A stretch of 64,000 nt of DNA from Oncomelania hupensis (GCA_036898135.1 CM072523.1:46265329-46329328); one strand, 5' to 3'. Positions 1 through 10,523 are shown, numbered from the stretch's first letter. The notes: generated by a model from the letters alone, not told the origin. A program made the numbers and translations.

Positions 1-246
1 GTCAGTTCAATTGTTAAAAAAGCTCAAAGTCCCAGACCATCACAAATGGCATTTTCAAGGTTCAGATTGCACCAGATTGCAGCATTTTGCATCCTTGAGA
101 AAAAAATTTATCGGTGGGGCATGCCCCCGGACCCCCCCCCCCCCCCTAGAAGGCTCGGCGCTTCGCGCCTTCGCTGAATCTGTAACCCCCCCTTCGACTT
201 TTCCCAGGTCCGGCCCTGAGCCGTAGTATTTAAATTTAATTATATC

Positions 247-254
<8 letters not shown>
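1..254. repeat. GC-rich interspersed repeat fragment
   Basis: Positions about 100-225 are much richer in G and C than the flanks. They hold GGGCATGCCCCC, a C tract, and a small palindromic GGCGCTTCGCGCC run. This texture looks like an old interspersed repeat, but I cannot name the family. The rest of the interval shows nothing recognisable, and the open frame across it has no protein-like character. Confidence 0.3.
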
Positions 255-300
<46 letters not shown>

Positions 301-308
301 GAGAGAGA
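255..308. repeat. (GA)n microsatellite
   Basis: Nearly pure GA dinucleotide array with one GG interruption. Confidence 0.95.
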
Positions 309-514
309 ACTATCGATCATCATTGTCTACTGCTAATCCTACAGACGAATCTGATAAGTTCGCACTGGTTCAACCTTGTACCTCACAATACGCGTGTTAA
401 AACATTTGTCCGTGCTGGAGAAAACTCACCACTTGAGCCCGAATGCATGAGATGAGCTTATTTGAAACTAGAATATATAACCCATATTTTCTTTCGTTCG
501 TTTTTGTATGGGTA

Positions 515-915
<401 letters not shown>

Positions 916-2055
916 CATAAGCTCTTAGCCTGTCGTGTCGTTGGTGAGACGTGATGGATGTTAAACAAAACATGGTAAAATACTAAAGAGACGACACACC
1001 TTGTAAAACTGGAGCACAAGCACTGTTTTCTTGGCGTCTCATGCTTGTGGCGCCAACCCACAATAGTATGATAAACCACTTGTGCTTAAGAGAAGCCTCG
1101 TTGACCCATTTAATGTTTGATAATTACAAGGCAGACTTTGTCCACATCTCGCCCTCTTATTATTGACGATATCAGTCACATGTATCGCTTGGCATTCATA
1201 ACAATACCACCGCCAGTCTATTTTACCTTTAGATTGTAGACAATTGTCTTTTTTTTTTGCTGTTCCTTTGTCGTTGCGTTTCCCTGGAGCAACCATTGAA
1301 AATGGCTTCGTCGTGTTCTGTTTTATTTGTGTTCAATTAGCTCTATCGACAAATACACTGGGAAGGTATAGTCTGAGGTGCTGTGGACGATCTCTTAGAG
1401 ATAAAGTACAAAGGTTAACATAAGTTGTTTCTGTTCGTCTGTGAGTAAAACGTGAAACTGCTTTTTAATCATTTATAGCATCAATTATGTCTTATATCAG
1501 TGTATGGCTTGACTTCAGTTGTATTGATGATATTTCCTTGTTTGAATAAGAACAATACAAATTCTGATTGTGATTCTGAAAACAATCTTTACGTTATAAA
1601 CATACGGGGAATGGAGAAAAAAGAAGAAACAAGCATCGTCCCAAATCCAATAGATATTACGCTGACACCGACACAAATCTGCAAAAATCGAGTGTCCTTT
1701 TAACAGGGCCTCAAAACCCAAGCGCTCCTTAAGGCAAACTACTCATCCACGAAGTAAAGAAACTCCCTTAAGACAGCATATGCAAAATGCAGTCTAATAC
1801 TTTGAAACTAGCTTCTTTTAAAAAAATTAAACCCTTGAGGAAGTTACATTGCGCTTTAGACGTAAGAGCATCGTGTTAAAGATGCTTATGCCATGCATGT
1901 ACCTAAGCTTCAAGTCATGCATCTACCCAATGTCACATGAAGCATTCATAATAATTACCATGCAGAATTAAAAACTAATCGTGTGAAATCTGCTTATGCC
2001 ATGCTTATGTTGTGATAACATCGAAACCTCTTGCTTTTAATGAAGAAAAGGTTCT
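916..2055. other. Intergenic sequence, no supported gene
   Basis: AT-rich single-copy-looking DNA. A minus-strand frame at 1296-1039 begins with a basic stretch, contains CYEC and further cysteines, and carries a donor-like AG/GTAAAA after about 23 codons, so a short first exon is possible but unproven. The right end (1991-2035) carries a roughly 40 bp unit that recurs just beyond the LTR element. Confidence 0.4.
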
Positions 2056-2060
2056 GAGCT
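2056..2060. repeat. Target-site duplication, left copy (GAGCT)
   Basis: GAGCT directly precedes the 5' LTR and is repeated at 10524-10528 directly after the 3' LTR. Five base pairs is usual for Ty3/gypsy integrases. It fixes the element boundaries. Confidence 0.92.
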
Positions 2061-3695
2061 TGTGACGAGGCGGACAATTGCACCCCTGAGGCCCGGCTGC
2101 AACCATTCGACCACCCCGCACAGCCAGCGACGATCGCTTCAAACCAGCCATCATTCCTCTTGACCAGCCATCACTACCTAGCAGGCTCGCACAGTCTCTT
2201 AAGCCCCGCCCCCGGGATCGCCTTAAAGTCTGCTACTGACCAAGGCTTAGTGTCAGATGCTAACTTCCCTGCCTCGAAGTCACAACCTGTTCGAATCCAC
2301 GCCGCCATCACCGAGCGACCTCTGAGTTTCGTCAGTATCCTTGTGCTTCCACCCGTCTTAAACCAAGGTAAGAGAGGGAATTTACTCGTTGTCATATAGC
2401 AACCCCATCACCTGCCGTTCGCCATCATGTTCATGCATCCTGTCAGTATGTATGTCCATGTTTATAATTTTGCTTTGATGTATTGCTATGACTTGTGTTT
2501 TCTCCCTTGCACATACTTTCTACCTTGTACATAATTCATGACGTGTTTGAATTTATGCTTGTATACTCCGTTGCCCTGTATAAATATCCCATGCCATGCT
2601 ACCCCCTCCCTATAGATTAGAATCCCAAGTACGGCCCAGACCTACAACCCATTTGTCCTGTACCCCTATTATTGCTTTCCCCCATGCCTCCCGATGTATA
2701 AATATTTGCCCTGTGGCCATCCCCATCCTAAATGCGCCGAATGTACTTTTACTAGTGGCTGCCAGTAACCTCCACTTTGGCCCAGTAAATCTAGTAGCAT
2801 TGTTTGACTGTTGGTATGTGCACTGATTCAACTCTTGACCGGTCACACCAATTTGAATTCTGAGAAGGGTGACTGTACAACAGGCCCGGAATTCGCATTA
2901 TCCCTATCCCCAGCTGATACAGCGTCTGTACACGTTGCAGACGGGTTCCTGTGCCGGACGCATCGCCCCGGACTGGTATCATCTCCCAATCGCTGACCCG
3001 CTGCAGGCCCCCAACAACCCGGGAGGTCAATGAGACGCGTGATTTGGGACTTCACAATTTCTGAACCGGCTAGCCACGTAAGCCAAGTTCAACGCCTGTA
3101 CCACAACACAACAACACCACTAGCACTCGTGATCCGTGAGTCATCCCCGCGTGACCACTGACCTGCATCTTTCCAACCACGCTTGCACCATCACTGGCAA
3201 GCCATCCAGAGGATCCTGGACAAATCGCCGCACTGCAGTCCACAGCTAAGTGCCTAAGCCTGAGAGACCCCCCTCTCGCCAGATTATCACAGAAACTCTG
3301 GCCCCCATACAGATACTCTCTCACCCTGTGATGTGATCAGTCTACGATAGCTCTAGTACCCATAAGATTGACTTTCCCGAATATCACCGGACTACTCAGT
3401 ACTAGAGACGCCACGCCAATGAATCACTATAGAACAATTTGACCTAGACTCTCCCTTTTCAATTATTAAAAGTAGATAGTTACAGAAATCGCTATTCCCT
3501 TGACTGGCCTTTGACTGTGAATTTCTTAACTAGTACATTTACTTTTCCTTCTCGTCTTTACTCTATTTATCACTTATTAACTTGGCCTTGCTTTAATCTC
3601 TGGAATGTCATCGCACGTTAGTCTATCAAAGGAGACAACACAGCGCTAGAGATTAAGAGCTTACCCCCTTCCCCCAAATCCCTTTCTTCGTGACA
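2061..3695 (+). repeat. 5' long terminal repeat
   Basis: 1,635 bp starting TGTGACG and ending GTGACA, so the ends are TG...CA. It matches 8888-10523 almost base for base. I see two substitutions (A/G in the 2436 region and A/G near 3053) and two indels (CA missing near 2576, one A extra near 3247). LTRs of this length are long for Ty3/gypsy. Small open frames inside occur identically in both LTRs and are not genes. Confidence 0.95.
2579..2704 (+). promoter_or_regulatory. Candidate LTR promoter with two TATA boxes
   Basis: TATAAATA occurs at 2579-2586 and again at 2697-2704, in a context suited to a polymerase II LTR promoter. The transcription start cannot be placed. The 3' LTR carries the same pair about 6.83 kb downstream. 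Confidence 0.4.
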
Positions 3696-3702
3696 TTAAT
3701 TT

Positions 3703-3720
3703 TGGCGACCCCGACGAGAC
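3703..3720 (+). promoter_or_regulatory. Candidate primer binding site
   Basis: Seven bases after the 5' LTR begins TGGCGACCCCGACGAGAC. A TGG start is what pairing with a tRNA 3' CCA would need. I could not assign the tRNA species with certainty. The ACCCGACGAGACTA-like motif recurs about 30 bp further on, so the leader contains short internal repeats. Confidence 0.6.
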
Positions 3721-4110
3721 CAAAGACTTAGGTTTCCCCCTCCAACCCGACGAGACTAGAAGACTTAGGCTCCCATCCCAACTTGACTAGACTTAGGACT
3801 TAGCTAGATTCCCCCCCCCAGCCCAGTATAGATAGGACCCAGCCCACTAGGCCTAGTAGTAGTTAGCATAGCCCCATAGGTCCCTTACTGGCTTTCCCGA
3901 GTGGTGATCTCTCAACAGGCTTTTTGCTTGCATTCATTTTTTGTGATTTTTTGATTGATTGCATTTTGTCTTTGTGGTTGTGTTGCATTCGCCCCTTTGC
4001 AGTTTTCATCGTAGCTCATCCAGCCCACCCCCCTGTTTTCCGTCAGTATACCCCTCGTGTGCACCCCTCATCCGGTTGGACCTTTTGCAGGGTAAGTTGC
4101 CTCTCTTACC

Positions 4111-4707
4111 ATGGCCGACCGGGGAGAGCTTGCTCTTAAGTACAAGAGTATTGGCGAGAGCTTAGGGCTCGCCGGCACCGAACTCAAAGACTACGTCTTG
4201 GCGAACGTGGAGGCTGACGTGGCAGAGGAAAAGTTGAAGAGGGAGGAGAGGGCCAAAGAGCGAGATGCGAAGAGGCAGGAGGAAGAAAGAGCAGCGGCAC
4301 TGAAGAAGGAGGAAGAGAGAGAGCGCATCGCCGCTGAGGAACGGGCCGCCGCCCGGAAGCTTGCAGAGGAGGAGAAAGCCGCCGAGCGGAGGAGAGAGGA
4401 GGCGAAGGAGAAGCTTGCAGAGGAGGAGAGGGCCGCCCAGCGGAGGAGAGAGGAGGCGAAAGAGAGAATAGCAGAGGAGGAGAGGGCCGCCGCAAGGAAG
4501 AAGGAGGAGGACGAGAGGGTCGCGGCACTCGAAGAGAAGAGAAAAGACAGGGAGCTCGAACGGCGCCAAGCACTCCTCCAACTTGAGCGCGACCGCCGCG
4601 ATTTAGGGATCGCATCGCCGGCTAGCGAAGACTATTCGCTCATCGCCCCCAGCTTCGCCACCAGCACCGGAATACCCGCACCCCCCCCCCGCCGATTCCG
4701 GGGATGA
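4111..4707 (+). CDS. gag: Gag N-terminal coiled-coil region
   Basis: 198 codons from the ATG at 4111, which follows a 415 bp C/T-rich leader. After about 40 residues the protein becomes a run of Glu/Lys/Arg/Ala heptad-like repeats (residues about 45-160), a strongly predicted alpha-helical coiled coil suited to Gag multimerisation. It then turns Ser/Pro-rich. The frame closes at 4705-4707, where the TGA overlaps the ATG at 4704 of the next frame. A ten-C tract at 4681-4690 lies just upstream, and beyond it the next frame reads smoothly. So this is probably the start of one Gag protein split by a one-base change or by slippage, not a separate gene. Confidence 0.8.
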   Translation: MADRGELALKYKSIGESLGLAGTELKDYVLANVEADVAEEKLKREERAKERDAKRQEEERAAALKKEEERERIAAEERAAARKLAEEEKAAERRREEAKEKLAEEERAAQRRREEAKERIAEEERAAARKKEEDERVAALEEKRKDRELERRQALLQLERDRRDLGIASPASEDYSLIAPSFATSTGIPAPPPRRFRG

Positions 4708-6041
4708 ACTTCCCCCTGGACCCATTCGTCGAACGGGACGAAACAATTGAAGTCTATCTCGCCCGATTCGAGCGAGTCGCGAGAGAAAACGGTCTTGACC
4801 CCCAGTTCTGGTATCGCAAGCTCAGTCATGGCCTCAAGGGAAAGGCTTATGAGATTCTGGCCAAGACACCGACTTCCGAGGAGGGAGACTATCCCGCCCT
4901 CAAGAGAGCCCTACTACATGGCTTTGAGCTCTCAGGTGAGCACTATCGCAAGAGTTTCCGGAACTCCCGGAGAGAGAGAGGGGAGAAGTTCACGCAGTTT
5001 GCCGACCGTCTAGCTACGCTACGGGATAAATGGATTGAGCAAACGGACGAACCCAGGACCTATGACGGATTACTAGAGTTGATGCTCGCCGAGCAACTCC
5101 GAGGCACAATGCCGGCGGAACTCCGGACATTCGCCGCCGAACAAGGCGCCGCTCGCCTTGAAGACTTGATCATCGTCGCGGATCGATACCTCACCGCCCA
5201 TCCCGACGACAGACAGCCTCGCCGTGATCCCCCCGCACCCTCGTCGCCAGATACCCGCCACCCGCCTCGCCGGCCAGTCCCGCCGGCGAACCACCGTCCA
5301 CCGCCGCCCAAAGGACGCCCAACCCTCACAGCAGAGCCAGGGAAGCGGAGCACAGAGCTCTACTGCGGCTACTGCCAACGCAGAGGACACACCCGGGAGA
5401 AATGTTTTCGACGCATCAGCGACCAGCGTCGCAAACAAGGTACCGTACTAGCCCTACGCCAAGTTACCCCCGACGGGACCCCTGTCACCCCCGTCGCTAC
5501 TCCCGCCGATCGACCGGCCGTCACCGAGCAAGTGACAGTCAACGATCGCCCAGCCCACTGTCTTTACGACACTGGACTTACCTTCGACGCCGTCGTCCGC
5601 CGCTCGCTCATCAGGGAACAAGACCTGACCGGCGAGACTATCACCCTGAAGTTGGCCGACGCGTCCCAACCCAGCACCACGCTCCCTATAGCCCGGATCC
5701 AAGTCACCAGCCGATACGTAACGGGGACCATTCAAGCTGCAGTAATGGACCAGCCCCTGTACGACTTAATTTTAGGATGCCGATACGTTTTCTTGGGATG
5801 CCGCCCCAGCCTGTGGAATCGATGGCCGCCGTCCAGACGCGCGCACAGGCGAAAACAGCCGCGACTCCACCCCCGATACCCAACCAGATGCCGGAACAGA
5901 TCCGGAAGGCCCAAGAAAGCGACGTCACCCTCCGCAAGTGCTACGGAAAGCTTCCCGCCGCACGCACTCCACCCAAGTCCGGGGACTTTTTCGTCGAAGA
6001 CGGACTCCTCTTCCGCCAGAAGGACGACCATACTCAACTAG
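4704..6041 (+). CDS. gag-pro: Gag core, zinc knuckle and retropepsin-like protease
   Basis: 445-codon frame. Residues about 1-160 resemble the helical core of Ty3/gypsy Gag. A CX2CX4HX4C zinc knuckle spans nucleotides 5364-5405 (residues 221-234) and would bind the genomic RNA. An aspartic protease follows: the catalytic DTG is at 5568-5576 (residue 289), and an ILG motif near the end of the fold is at 5769-5777. Protein-like sequence stops at about 5795; the remaining 80 codons are Arg/Pro-rich read-through in the wrong frame. From there the natural reading passes to the pol frame, one base back. The ATG at 4704 may not be used if the coiled-coil frame is the true start. Confidence 0.85.
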   Translation: MNFPLDPFVERDETIEVYLARFERVARENGLDPQFWYRKLSHGLKGKAYEILAKTPTSEEGDYPALKRALLHGFELSGEHYRKSFRNSRRERGEKFTQFADRLATLRDKWIEQTDEPRTYDGLLELMLAEQLRGTMPAELRTFAAEQGAARLEDLIIVADRYLTAHPDDRQPRRDPPAPSSPDTRHPPRRPVPPANHRPPPPKGRPTLTAEPGKRSTELYCGYCQRRGHTREKCFRRISDQRRKQGTVLALRQVTPDGTPVTPVATPADRPAVTEQVTVNDRPAHCLYDTGLTFDAVVRRSLIREQDLTGETITLKLADASQPSTTLPIARIQVTSRYVTGTIQAAVMDQPLYDLILGCRYVFLGCRPSLWNRWPPSRRAHRRKQPRLHPRYPTRCRNRSGRPKKATSPSASATESFPPHALHPSPGTFSSKTDSSSARRTTILN

Positions 6042-8698
6042 TCGTGCCTGCGACACTTCGCCCCCAAGTCCTGGAGCTTGGCCATAGCATGCCCCTAAGC
6101 GGACATATGGGCATAGGAGCGACCACTCTACGCATCAGCGCTCAATACCACTGGCCCGGGATGACCGATGACGTGAAGCGCTACGTCAAGTCCTGTAGCC
6201 AGTGCCAGCGATACTCGCCCCGCCATCACACCGTCCCGGTCACTATCAGCCCCACCGTCGTTGTCGGAACGCCCTTCCAGCGAGTGGCTGTTGACATTGT
6301 AGGACCCCTCCCGCGGACCAAGAAGCGGAACCAGTACCTACTAACCCTCGTCGACGCCTGCTCGATGTGGTGCGAAGCCGTTCCTCTACCGAAGATCGAC
6401 GCCGCCCGAGTCGCCGACGCGCTCGTCACCATATTCACTCGAGTCGGATTCCCGGACAACATCCTGACCGACAACGGGTCCCAGTTCACCGGAAAACTTA
6501 TGCAGGAGGTTTTTCAACTACTCCGCATCCGCCATATCCGGACTCCACCCTACCACCCCGCTAGCAACGGACAGGTCGAGCGCCTAAACGGGACACTTAT
6601 CTCGATTATCCGCAAGATCGCCGACGAACAGCCGGAAGCGTGGGACACATACGTCGCGTCAGCGCTCTTCGCGTATCGAGAGACCCCGCACACCTCCACC
6701 GGATACACGCCTTCCACGCTGCTTTTCGGAAGACCCCTTTCCGGACCACTAGCCGCCTTACGACGTAGCTGGACCGACGCCAAACTGGACGAGGCACCGG
6801 TCGACGCTACAAAATACGTCACGAAGCTACAAGAAACCCTCAAGGCAACATGGAAAGCCGCCTCCGCCAACCTGAAGAAGGCGAGAGAGCGACAAGCCCG
6901 CTACCACAACCGCCGCGCCCGGGACCGAGAGCTACAGGTAGGAGACCAAGTCCTACTGCTTCTCCCCAGCGGCACGAACAAGCTAGACATAGCTTGGCAG
7001 GGACCCTACCCGGTGCTCGAGAAGCTCTCGCGCACCACCTACCGCATCGAGGTAGGCGGAAAACCCAGGACCCACCACATCAATCTGCTCAAGCGGTACC
7101 TGGAGCAACCTGCACCCGCCCCAGACTCCCACTCACTACTCACGGTCGCGCTGGCCGTCGAAGTGGATGGCACAGAGACCGGCGTCGCCGAATTTCCACT
7201 AAAAGGGAAGGAATCCTTCCGGGACGTCTCTCTGGACCCCTCACTTCCCGCCGGCCAGCAACACCAGCTACGCGCCATCGTAGCAGAACACAGGGAAGTC
7301 CTCACCGACATTCCTGGGAGGACGGACCTAGAAGAAGTCCGACTAACCCTGACGGACCCCACTCCCGTCCGCCAGAAACCGTACCCCGTCCCACTTTCCC
7401 AGCAGCAAGTAGTAAGAACGGAAGTAGAGGCTCTGCTACAAGCCGGAGTCATCGCTCCCTCCCGTTCCCCCTACAGCGCAGGAATAGTTCTATCACGGAA
7501 GCCCAGCGGAGAACATCGCCTCTGTATCGACTTCCGGCAGTTGAACCTTGTAACCCAGTTCGTGCCCGGACCCCTATCCGACCCCACGGACTTGTTCGCA
7601 AAGCTACAATCCGCCCGATACTTCTCCAGGGTGGATCTGAGCAAAGGCTTTTATCAGATTCCCGTGCACCCTTCATCCCGCCAGTACCTAGCCTTCAGCA
7701 CGATGGACGGCCACTACGAATTCAACGTTCTGCCGTTTGGTCTGCACAATGCCCCAAGTATTTTCAGCACGATGATGCGGAAGCTGTTGGACCCCCTCCA
7801 CTGTCCGTTCATACACTCTTTTATGGACGACATACTCGTCGCAACGGAGACATGGGAGGAGCACCTGCGAGTGGTGCGCCAACTCTTGCGCCGCCTCAGA
7901 GAAGCTGGCCTTACTGCCCGGCCGACCAAATGCCAGTTCGGCTATCAAGAGCTGGAATTTCTTGGCCACACCATCAGCCGTGGACAGCTCCGGCCTCTGG
8001 AAAAGACCGTCCAGCGCCTTCGAGACGCGCCACGCCCCAAGACCAAGAAAGATGTTCAGTCCTTCCTGGGACTGAGTGGCTTCTATCAGAAGTTTGTACC
8101 CGGCTACAACGGGATCGCCGCGCCACTATCAAGCCTGACCCGGAAAACCGCACCGGACCGAGTCATCTGGACCCCGCAATGCGAAGCTGCCTTCCAGGAG
8201 CTCAAAGACAAGCTGACGTCCCAGCCAGTCCTACGACTCCCCAACCACGGACAACCCTTCGTCCTGCGCACAGACGCCAGCGACGTAGGCCTCGGAGCCG
8301 TTCTGCTCCAACGGGACTCCTCGGACGCCCCGACGCTCTTCCCCGTCGCGTACGCCAGCCGGAAACTCAAGCCGGCCGAACAAAACTACGCCACCTCGGA
8401 GAAGGAGTGTCTCGCCCTCGTCTGGGCAGTCCAGAAGTTCCAACTGTATCTCTACGGTTCGCACTTTACAGTCCAAGTGGATCATCAGCCGCTTTCCTTC
8501 TTGGCGACATCCAAATCGCTCAACGCCCGGCTAATGAGGTGGGCTCTGCTGCTCCAGGCATACTCTTTCCAGCTGGAACACATCCCTGGAAAAGACAACC
8601 ACGGCGCAGACTTCCTCAGCCGTCACCCCGCCACCGACTCCATCGAGTCGCCCCTGAGGGCCGACGCCCCAGCCTTCATTCCTGCCGCCGCCCACTAA
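5402..8698 (+). CDS. pol: Pol: integrase, reverse transcriptase, RNase H in that order
   Basis: 1,098-codon frame; the first 130 residues overlap the protease in another frame and are not protein-like. The real sequence begins near 5795, with a VQTRAQAK linker at about 5828. The integrase has an HHCC zinc site (H228, H235, C265, C268) and catalytic D298, D357 and E393. The last pair is separated by exactly 35 residues. A WQGPYPV motif marks the GPY/F domain. The reverse transcriptase follows, with a VDLSKGFYQ box (D745) and catalytic FMDD (D809, D810). RNase H has TDAS (D958), then SEKE, VDH and ADFLSR. No stop codon interrupts these domains. Family members copy RNA to cDNA and integrate it; the INT-before-RT order is the striking feature. 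Confidence 0.95.
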   Translation: MFSTHQRPASQTRYRTSPTPSYPRRDPCHPRRYSRRSTGRHRASDSQRSPSPLSLRHWTYLRRRRPPLAHQGTRPDRRDYHPEVGRRVPTQHHAPYSPDPSHQPIRNGDHSSCSNGPAPVRLNFRMPIRFLGMPPQPVESMAAVQTRAQAKTAATPPPIPNQMPEQIRKAQESDVTLRKCYGKLPAARTPPKSGDFFVEDGLLFRQKDDHTQLVVPATLRPQVLELGHSMPLSGHMGIGATTLRISAQYHWPGMTDDVKRYVKSCSQCQRYSPRHHTVPVTISPTVVVGTPFQRVAVDIVGPLPRTKKRNQYLLTLVDACSMWCEAVPLPKIDAARVADALVTIFTRVGFPDNILTDNGSQFTGKLMQEVFQLLRIRHIRTPPYHPASNGQVERLNGTLISIIRKIADEQPEAWDTYVASALFAYRETPHTSTGYTPSTLLFGRPLSGPLAALRRSWTDAKLDEAPVDATKYVTKLQETLKATWKAASANLKKARERQARYHNRRARDRELQVGDQVLLLLPSGTNKLDIAWQGPYPVLEKLSRTTYRIEVGGKPRTHHINLLKRYLEQPAPAPDSHSLLTVALAVEVDGTETGVAEFPLKGKESFRDVSLDPSLPAGQQHQLRAIVAEHREVLTDIPGRTDLEEVRLTLTDPTPVRQKPYPVPLSQQQVVRTEVEALLQAGVIAPSRSPYSAGIVLSRKPSGEHRLCIDFRQLNLVTQFVPGPLSDPTDLFAKLQSARYFSRVDLSKGFYQIPVHPSSRQYLAFSTMDGHYEFNVLPFGLHNAPSIFSTMMRKLLDPLHCPFIHSFMDDILVATETWEEHLRVVRQLLRRLREAGLTARPTKCQFGYQELEFLGHTISRGQLRPLEKTVQRLRDAPRPKTKKDVQSFLGLSGFYQKFVPGYNGIAAPLSSLTRKTAPDRVIWTPQCEAAFQELKDKLTSQPVLRLPNHGQPFVLRTDASDVGLGAVLLQRDSSDAPTLFPVAYASRKLKPAEQNYATSEKECLALVWAVQKFQLYLYGSHFTVQVDHQPLSFLATSKSLNARLMRWALLLQAYSFQLEHIPGKDNHGADFLSRHPATDSIESPLRADAPAFIPAAAH

Positions 8699-8876
8699 CC
8701 GTAGCCGAAACCCGGCAGCTCCGCGGACCCCAGCCTTGGGCATCCGCCACCGTACCCGGAACCCTGCATCGCCCCGCATCACCCGGATCATCACAACCCA
8801 TCGTCGCACCCGGCAGCCGACCTCAGAGCTGATTGGCCGCGCCTTCGTCGAGTCCTACGTCCTCGCCTTTTTCCTT

Positions 8877-8883
8877 GGGGGGG
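8877..8883 (+). promoter_or_regulatory. Candidate polypurine tract
   Basis: Seven G residues lie four bases before the 3' LTR. That is where plus-strand DNA priming would be expected. The tract is short and lacks A residues, so this is only a candidate. Confidence 0.35.
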
Positions 8884-8887
8884 CCTC

Positions 8888-10523
8888 TGTGACGAGGCGG
8901 ACAATTGCACCCCTGAGGCCCGGCTGCAACCATTCGACCACCCCGCACAGCCAGCGACGATCGCTTCAAACCAGCCATCATTCCTCTTGACCAGCCATCA
9001 CTACCTAGCAGGCTCGCACAGTCTCTTAAGCCCCGCCCCCGGGATCGCCTTAAAGTCTGCTACTGACCAAGGCTTAGTGTCAGATGCTAACTTCCCTGCC
9101 TCGAAGTCACAACCTGTTCGAATCCACGCCGCCATCACCGAGCGACCTCTGAGTTTCGTCAGTATCCTTGTGCTTCCACCCGTCTTAAACCAAGGTAAGA
9201 GAGGGAATTTACTCGTTGTCATATAGCAACCCCATCACCTGCCGTTCGCCATCATGTTCATGCGTCCTGTCAGTATGTATGTCCATGTTTATAATTTTGC
9301 TTTGATGTATTGCTATGACTTGTGTTTTCTCCCTTGCACATACTTTCTACCTTGTACATAATTCATGACGTGTTTGAATTTATGCTTGTATACTCCGTTG
9401 CCCCATGTATAAATATCCCATGCCATGCTACCCCCTCCCTATAGATTAGAATCCCAAGTACGGCCCAGACCTACAACCCATTTGTCCTGTACCCCTATTA
9501 TTGCTTTCCCCCATGCCTCCCGATGTATAAATATTTGCCCTGTGGCCATCCCCATCCTAAATGCGCCGAATGTACTTTTACTAGTGGCTGCCAGTAACCT
9601 CCACTTTGGCCCAGTAAATCTAGTAGCATTGTTTGACTGTTGGTATGTGCACTGATTCAACTCTTGACCGGTCACACCAATTTGAATTCTGAGAAGGGTG
9701 ACTGTACAACAGGCCCGGAATTCGCATTATCCCTATCCCCAGCTGATACAGCGTCTGTACACGTTGCAGACGGGTTCCTGTGCCGGACGCATCGCCCCGG
9801 ACTGGTATCATCTCCCAATCGCTGACCCGCTGCAGGCCCCCAACAACCCGGGAGGTCAATGAGACGCGTGATTTGGGACTTCGCAATTTCTGAACCGGCT
9901 AGCCACGTAAGCCAAGTTCAACGCCTGTACCACAACACAACAACACCACTAGCACTCGTGATCCGTGAGTCATCCCCGCGTGACCACTGACCTGCATCTT
10001 TCCAACCACGCTTGCACCATCACTGGCAAGCCATCCAGAGGATCCTGGACAAATCGCCGCACTGCAGTCCACAGCTAGTGCCTAAGCCTGAGAGACCCCC
10101 CTCTCGCCAGATTATCACAGAAACTCTGGCCCCCATACAGATACTCTCTCACCCTGTGATGTGATCAGTCTACGATAGCTCTAGTACCCATAAGATTGAC
10201 TTTCCCGAATATCACCGGACTACTCAGTACTAGAGACGCCACGCCAATGAATCACTATAGAACAATTTGACCTAGACTCTCCCTTTTCAATTATTAAAAG
10301 TAGATAGTTACAGAAATCGCTATTCCCTTGACTGGCCTTTGACTGTGAATTTCTTAACTAGTACATTTACTTTTCCTTCTCGTCTTTACTCTATTTATCA
10401 CTTATTAACTTGGCCTTGCTTTAATCTCTGGAATGTCATCGCACGTTAGTCTATCAAAGGAGACAACACAGCGCTAGAGATTAAGAGCTTACCCCCTTCC
10501 CCCAAATCCCTTTCTTCGTGACA
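8888..10523 (+). repeat. 3' long terminal repeat
   Basis: 1,636 bp, TG...CA ends. The length agrees with the 5' LTR once the visible +2 and -1 indels are counted. GAGCT follows at 10524-10528. Confidence 0.95.

Larger units (their letters stand above)
2061..10523 (+). mobile_element. Gmr1-like Ty3/gypsy LTR retrotransposon
   Basis: Complete element of 8,463 bp: 5' LTR, primer binding site, leader, coiled-coil gag start, gag with zinc knuckle, protease, integrase, reverse transcriptase, RNase H, 3' LTR. The integrase precedes the reverse transcriptase, which is the Ty1/copia order, but the domains themselves are Ty3/gypsy in type (HHCC integrase with GPY motif, gypsy-style RT and RNase H). 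Published elements with this combination form the Gmr1 group, first seen in cod. No envelope frame exists: only 189 bp separate the pol stop from the 3' LTR. The internal region is GC-rich compared with its surroundings. Two changes of frame interrupt the polyprotein, so present activity is uncertain. Confidence 0.93.

Noticed and set aside
2160..2399. Frame found twice (also at 8987-9226)
   Set aside because: Duplicated only because it lies in both LTRs; no protein-like features.
6850..8832. 660-codon plus-strand frame overlapping pol
   Set aside because: Arg/Pro/Ser-rich read-through of GC-rich pol DNA in another frame; the pol frame carries all the conserved motifs.
9620..9886. Minus-strand frames in the 3' LTR
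   Set aside because: LTR shadow frames, also present in the 5' LTR with small changes.
2061..10523. Endogenous retrovirus with envelope
   Set aside because: No frame of useful length lies between the pol stop at 8698 and the 3' LTR at 8888.
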